NCBI GenBank assembly: GCA_023398105.1
Contig: JAEWST010000157.1
Location: 1 to 64,000 of the forward strand
Direction: 5' to 3'
Source of the DNA: Bacillota bacterium
Lineage (GTDB): Bacteria; Bacillota; Clostridia; Acetivibrionales; DSM-1351
DNA: 64,000 nucleotides
Both the position numbers and the translations under genes were made by a program. The first letter of the stretch is position 1. The number at the start of each line of letters is the position of its first letter. The notes under the pieces were generated by a model. It worked only from the letters and a program-made list of their open reading frames with translations, ran no database searches and had not been told where the DNA came from. This document shows, piece after piece, positions 61,101 to 64,000 of this stretch.

Positions 61101-62357
61101 AAGGTACAGGATAGTGATGGCTTAAATGGAATAGGCGAATGGAGCTTGCCAAAAGTAGTTGGAACTGATGGTAGCTTAGCAGCCCCGTCAGCATTATTTG
61201 TTGCAACTCCCAATCCATTGCCGATGCAAAATGAGTTGGTAATTACAGACCAGTCCTATAGCCCCAATTATGGAGGAATTATTGAATCAAGAAACTGGAC
61301 TATAAAAAAATTAAGTACAGGAAAAACTCAAAAATTGGACTTTGACAGAATAGACACTGCAAACAGTAAGTATTATAAGAAATTTGCAGGTATAGGCTTT
61401 GGACAATACACTATAACCCTTATTGTAACAGACAATTACGGGAAAGTTTCAAAACCCTATAGCAAAACAATAACTGTAATTGACACAATTAAACCAACAG
61501 TTTCGGTCAGCCAAAGTAGCGGAACTTTTAATGGCGAAAGGGGGGCTGAAATCACTGTGGCATGTGCTGATTGTACCTTGAACAAATTATATAACCGAGG
61601 ACTAAAAACTATTTCCTATGTATGGTCAAAAAATTCAGTAAAGCCACAAAACACTGATACTGTACAAACTATAAACATCCCAAAAGAAGGAGTGTATACA
61701 GAGAGTTTTGTTGCTTCCCAAACCCAAGAGGGAATATGGTATCTATATTTAAAAGATGAAGATTATGCAGGAAATTTAAGCAACAATGAGAATTATACAA
61801 GCTTTGGTCCCTATACGGTTGAAAAGATAAAAGCTGGAAATTTCTTTATTACAATGATGCTGGATATTGGCTGGAGAGAATACTATTTTGATATTAATAA
61901 TGGAATTGATGATAACCATGACGGAGTGAGTGATAGGTATCTAAGACGTAATAATACTGACATAGGAACAATAAAAATGCCAATAAACTACTATAGTCTT
62001 GTTGGCTTTGATAGAACTTATATCAAGGCTGGCTACAAGGTTAAGGGCAAAATAGATATTGTGGGTGATCCCGATTATGCAAAATTCAATATTAACTACA
62101 TAAAGGGCGGAAAAGCACATGCTGACACAGTTTTACTATCAAAAGCCAATGGAAATACTTATACCTTTGAATGTATAATTCCATTGGAAACAGATAACAA
62201 AACCTTTATAAGCTTTGATTTGATTACAAAAAAGGGAAGTAGAATCTATGGAAATGAGAAGTGGCTGGACACATGGGATCAAAGAAATAAATCCAGACTT
62301 GTATTCTATGTAAAAGGCAAAGCCACGGAGGACTTGAACTTTATTCAAAGTCATTGA
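58185..62357 (+). CDS. Very large surface protein with PKD-like domains and unusual N-terminus
   Basis: A 1390-residue protein. A basic 65-residue N-terminal tail (with FRKQFYLIQFYKKQFFRKYR) precedes a hydrophobic segment (about 69-88, INLLLVIFLIISQFSSFAYI), so it may be exported by a long signal peptide or stay anchored by it. A large central part with NDENDPADIMFRFDHDNKN-like motifs contains carbohydrate-binding-like regions (about 640-860). PKD-type modules lie in the C-terminal half: SFDPDHTDKENKGIINHLWR, DQSYSPNYGGIIESRNWTIK, and GQYTITLIVTDNYGKVS. TVSVSQSSGTFNGERGAEIT introduces an Ig-like or Big-like module. It starts inside the preceding gene, with overlapping stop and start (ATGGTGATAA), so the two are coupled. 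Probably a surface filament or matrix protein. No catalytic motif was seen. Confidence 0.7.
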   Translation: MVIKLNKEKQKRNNTSISNNLLKSGDSDFLGRLRQFYRAELFRKQFYLIQFYKKQFFRKYRTRKVKAASTINLLLVIFLIISQFSSFAYIDIEGENLPPFAALDLLKRTAIDINIANDGTTGHSTSTLNSKINEILKTKLAQKGIDYKLNIIDSYDRIINSSQSELKEVNFDTGKIFYPQNKIGPFGADFSKISGGIKGKIVYTIEPNKIKIKSFNLDNEAINDNTNCANERHLYINFYSDYEKNKLIGTKDITWSQIGRAKYSSNDSDNSSGSNIEIDFSSNAKAFSFRVDGFFTISAQYGGNFSYSLMQDGKNELQWLRNMSVFTENIKRKAFISENISDMTWRQGTEKYYVDFSNREFSENTYTEGKASSLLDLLDKNINLIKLGNSATKEAAMLLINENNNNGSFIDNKNLDTAINELANYILLRAEQRLSSKLENGSYVVVSENELPLEFEAGGLNDKTGVQCSEPSAIRTKEYIEVNSGGTYSISENNSGIDYVNLYFYQSNLSLVSSPAKVATNNRFTIPVSTAYIKLTCPITDVIKANRMTIIENSLNSGERLEYKPSVIDNENDPADIMFRFDHDNKNIAGDAITNQAEKSVLSGIELSAPMERFTRAGTYQISMYAKDIPKQIGDATNLLQNGAAEIIDVSGKLSGWTTWAENSSITAFGMKEAKPYIIAGNNSFEISTEKQELIEINSQTNIELTTKAVTEINSESNATSNIQSNTVYSNNSACYYQDISATPNTGYKLSGLMAAYNCFGNFVIYEMDDNFNIIKYHVSNETRNTDGVTSITKIGNPANPQTSSVYFTTGFDTTRLRIHIVKSENLLAQESEKDYISNNEISANKISNDILNENRTYLFADNITFVKLLPNSLFNNYRKTSTPATTTIYAHRLPRAEFTYQIENYARAFKIMNLADNQLSFDPDHTDKENKGIINHLWRWAEITSGETTWHDGKVPESRRFPTDTQVIIWYKVQDSDGLNGIGEWSLPKVVGTDGSLAAPSALFVATPNPLPMQNELVITDQSYSPNYGGIIESRNWTIKKLSTGKTQKLDFDRIDTANSKYYKKFAGIGFGQYTITLIVTDNYGKVSKPYSKTITVIDTIKPTVSVSQSSGTFNGERGAEITVACADCTLNKLYNRGLKTISYVWSKNSVKPQNTDTVQTINIPKEGVYTESFVASQTQEGIWYLYLKDEDYAGNLSNNENYTSFGPYTVEKIKAGNFFITMMLDIGWREYYFDINNGIDDNHDGVSDRYLRRNNTDIGTIKMPINYYSLVGFDRTYIKAGYKVKGKIDIVGDPDYAKFNINYIKGGKAHADTVLLSKANGNTYTFECIIPLETDNKTFISFDLITKKGSRIYGNEKWLDTWDQRNKSRLVFYVKGKATEDLNFIQSH

Positions 62358-62365
62358 CAAAAAGA

Positions 62366-62419
62366 TAAAAAACCGCTAATACTCCATAATATATAAATAG
62401 TTGAAGTATTAACGGTTTA
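62366..62419. terminator. Hairpin between the surface cluster and apgM
   Basis: AAACCGCTAATACT (62370-62383) pairs with AGTATTAACGGTTT (about 62405-62418) with one mismatch and a 21-base loop. Neither side has a strong T-run, but it lies between two convergent genes. Confidence 0.55.
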
Positions 62420-62472
62420 AGTATCTAACAGAGAGTGTATTAAACTATGTATCTTCTTAATCAATACACCCT

Positions 62473-62533
62473 TTTATAACGCCTAGATTCAAAATGAAAT
62501 TTTTTGATTGTAGATAAATTTCATTACATCATA
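62473..62533 (-). repeat. Inverted partial copy of the TTATAACG element overlapping the apgM stop
   Basis: The reverse complement reads GATGTAATGAAATTTATCTA, then CAATCAAAAAATTTCATT, then CTAGGCGTTATAA, the right 60 bases of family 1. It overlaps the stop codon and probably the last codons of apgM. Confidence 0.85.
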
Positions 62534-63729
62534 AACAAATCCATTAGCTTGTAGCCCTCATCAATAAATACATTTGACTTCTTTGCCTCAAATTCATCAT
62601 AGCTTAAAGCAGCAGAATTAATTTCGTTTGTGCTGTCATATATGATGAATGGGATAGGCTCAGCCGTATGTGTACGCAAGCTTAGTGGTGTTGGATGATC
62701 AGGAAGAACCATTATCCTGTATTCATCATATTTTTTCATTGCTTCTAAAATTGGTCCAACAACTTGAGAATCTATTAACTCAATAGACTTAACCTTATTA
62801 TCTATTTCATATCTGTGACCGCTTTCATCAGGGGCTTCAACATGTACATAAACAAAGTCTTTACCGCTGTCAATTGCTTCAATAGCAGCATTTGCTTTGC
62901 CAAGGAAATTGGTATGAACGTTTCCTGTAGCACCCTCAACATCAATAGATTCAAGTCCTGCACAAATACCTATACCCTTTAAAAGGTCAACAGCCGATAT
63001 CATTGCACCAGTTTTATTATATTTCTCGGGAAAAGAAGCTAAAGCAGGCTTTTTACCTTCACCCCAAAGCCATATGGAATTGGCAGGTCTTAGTCCTTTT
63101 TCCTTTCTAGCAAGGTTTACTGGATGGTCTTTTAGAATATTATAGCTTTTTATCATCATATCAAGTAAAATGCCAGCTTCCTCTTTTGGTAAGTACTCTG
63201 TTATCTTTCTCTCTAAAATATCATGGGGAGGAGTACATCCAAGGTCTGTTTTTCCATTATTCCAAACCATGCAATGCCTGTAGCTTATTCCTGGATGAAA
63301 AGTTATAGCCTCGCTTTTTAGATAATTATTTACTGCTTCAATCAAGATTTTTGCCTCAGCAGTAGAAATTTCATCAGAGCTATAATCAATCATAGTTTTA
63401 TCTGAATATTCCTCCTCAGCTTCAGAAAGATAAACCAGATTACATCTGAGAGCAACATCTGTTGGAGAAAGCTCAATACCCATGCTTACAGCTTCCAACG
63501 GCGAACGTCCTGTATAATATACCTTTGGATTATAGCCCATAACAGAAAGATTTGCAGCATCACTTCCAGGAGCTATTCCATCGGGAATAGTTTTTACAAG
63601 ACCTACAACCCCTTTTTGGGCAAGCATATCTATGTTTGGCTTCTTTGCATATTGAAGAGGAGTCTTATTGTCTAGCTCAGGTATAGGATAATCCGCCATA
63701 CCATCGCCTAAAATTACAATATATTTCAT
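62524..63729 (-). CDS. apgM: Cofactor-independent phosphoglycerate mutase, archaeal type
   Basis: A 401-residue alkaline-phosphatase superfamily enzyme that interconverts 3- and 2-phosphoglycerate in glycolysis. VILGDGMADYPIPEL carries the first metal-binding Asp, and PDGIAPGSDAANLSVMGYNP contains the phosphorylated Ser and the ApgM signature. FHPGISYRHCMVW, VHVEAPDESGHRYE and VLPDHPTPLSLRTHTAEPIP give the remaining metal ligands. Clostridia often use this form in addition to or in place of GpmI. The ATG at 63729 has AAAGGA 10 bases upstream. The final Met-Met and the TAA stop lie in sequence shared with the family-1 element, so the original C-terminus was probably changed by that insertion. 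Confidence 0.93.
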   Translation of the reverse strand: MKYIVILGDGMADYPIPELDNKTPLQYAKKPNIDMLAQKGVVGLVKTIPDGIAPGSDAANLSVMGYNPKVYYTGRSPLEAVSMGIELSPTDVALRCNLVYLSEAEEEYSDKTMIDYSSDEISTAEAKILIEAVNNYLKSEAITFHPGISYRHCMVWNNGKTDLGCTPPHDILERKITEYLPKEEAGILLDMMIKSYNILKDHPVNLARKEKGLRPANSIWLWGEGKKPALASFPEKYNKTGAMISAVDLLKGIGICAGLESIDVEGATGNVHTNFLGKANAAIEAIDSGKDFVYVHVEAPDESGHRYEIDNKVKSIELIDSQVVGPILEAMKKYDEYRIMVLPDHPTPLSLRTHTAEPIPFIIYDSTNEINSAALSYDEFEAKKSNVFIDEGYKLMDLFMM

Positions 63730-63887
63730 AAAAATCAAATCCTTTTCGCTTAAAATTTAACAACCCAACTTCCATAAATAATTCACTGCCCTTAAATAAA
63801 CAGTTTAATCAATTTTTCTATTGAGTCATTTACAATACAACATTACTCAAAAAATGTAACGCTGTATCGCAGTAGATATACTAATTA

Positions 63888-64000
63888 TTATCCCTTTACA
63901 GCAACCTTTGCCCAAGTATCTTTTAAACCAACTGTACGATTGAATATGAGCTTGCTTTCATTTGAGGTTATATCTGCACAATAATAGCCCATTCTCAGGA
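63888..64000 (-). CDS. glnS: Glutaminyl-tRNA synthetase, C-terminal end only
   Basis: The window ends within a minus-strand gene. The last 37 codons read LRMGYYCADITSNESKLIFN then RTVGLKDTWAKVAVKG and stop (TAA at 63888-63890). This matches the C-terminal end of bacterial GlnRS (ERxGYFxxDxDSxxxKLVFNRTVxLKD...). The enzyme charges tRNA-Gln directly. The catalytic domain lies outside the window, so nothing can be said about activity. The gene is 158 bases upstream of apgM on the same strand. Confidence 0.85.
   Translation of the reverse strand, partial: LRMGYYCADITSNESKLIFNRTVGLKDTWAKVAVKG

Overview
The window looks like chromosome of a low-GC, Gram-positive, endospore-forming anaerobe of the class Clostridia. 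The signs are a CwlJ/GerQ-type spore germination pair, a Re-citrate synthase next to aconitase, an archaeal-type cofactor-independent phosphoglycerate mutase, S-layer-homology and copper-amine-oxidase-stalk surface proteins, a GH36 alpha-galactosidase and a CBM25-like module. The overall picture resembles Ruminiclostridium or related plant-polymer degraders, but the genus is an inference.

Layout. 1-0.17 kb: end of a tRNA cluster (Gly, Arg) with a terminator. 0.6-4.1 kb, minus strand: gerQ-like and cwlJ-like genes, mtnN, and a 4Fe-4S protein. 4.8-7.4 kb: an SPFH/band-7 protein with a ribbon-helix-helix protein, then a receptor-like methyl-accepting protein on the minus strand. 7.8-12.3 kb: Re-citrate synthase, aconitase and a GntR/FCD regulator, the oxidative route from oxaloacetate towards 2-oxoglutarate; no isocitrate dehydrogenase is in the window. 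12.6-18.4 kb: a very AT-rich accessory block with a long dGTPase-type HD hydrolase, a nucleoside-deoxyribosyltransferase-like/ATP-grasp fusion, and a RhuM protein. 18.6-34.4 kb: mostly housekeeping genes, namely alpha-galactosidase, GNAT, tRNA-Glu(CTC), RsmF-like and RsuA-like RNA modification enzymes, a methyltransferase, a CBM25-like protein, a polysaccharide deacetylase, the pair ahcY-mtaD, and 5-formyl-THF cyclo-ligase. 34.7-51.4 kb: a second accessory region with a DUF4157 (eCIS-core) toxin-like protein and probable immunity gene, a large serine recombinase, a retropepsin-like pair, a zinc-ribbon membrane protein with a nuclease-toxin-like tail, a BtrH-like/discoidin protein, a CPBP homologue that has lost its histidines, a CutA/YqfO-like protein, a GmrSD-type (DUF262/DUF1524) enzyme and an Hhe-like DUF4011-helicase-Vsr protein. 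51.5-62.4 kb: lipoproteins and a surface cluster (stalk domain, SLH protein, two very large PKD-like exported proteins). 62.5-64 kb, minus strand: apgM and the 3' end of glnS.

Functional links. Methyl-cycle by-products are handled by three genes: mtnN, ahcY and mtaD. The two accessory blocks carry most of the defence- or conflict-like genes. The first pairs a dNTP-hydrolase family with a domain family acting on nucleoside glycosidic bonds, and is the best candidate for an undescribed system. The second pairs a modification-dependent nuclease family with a large helicase-nuclease.

Repeats. At least two dispersed intergenic families are visible. One is a roughly 155-bp element with TTATAACG termini and three internal hairpins (two full and three partial copies). 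The other is a degenerate family of about 65 bp with the core AAAAGTCTATTGGTGCGGGA. A separate 166-bp inverted-repeat element lies between the citrate synthase and aconitase genes. I found no CRISPR array, rRNA operon or complete prophage.
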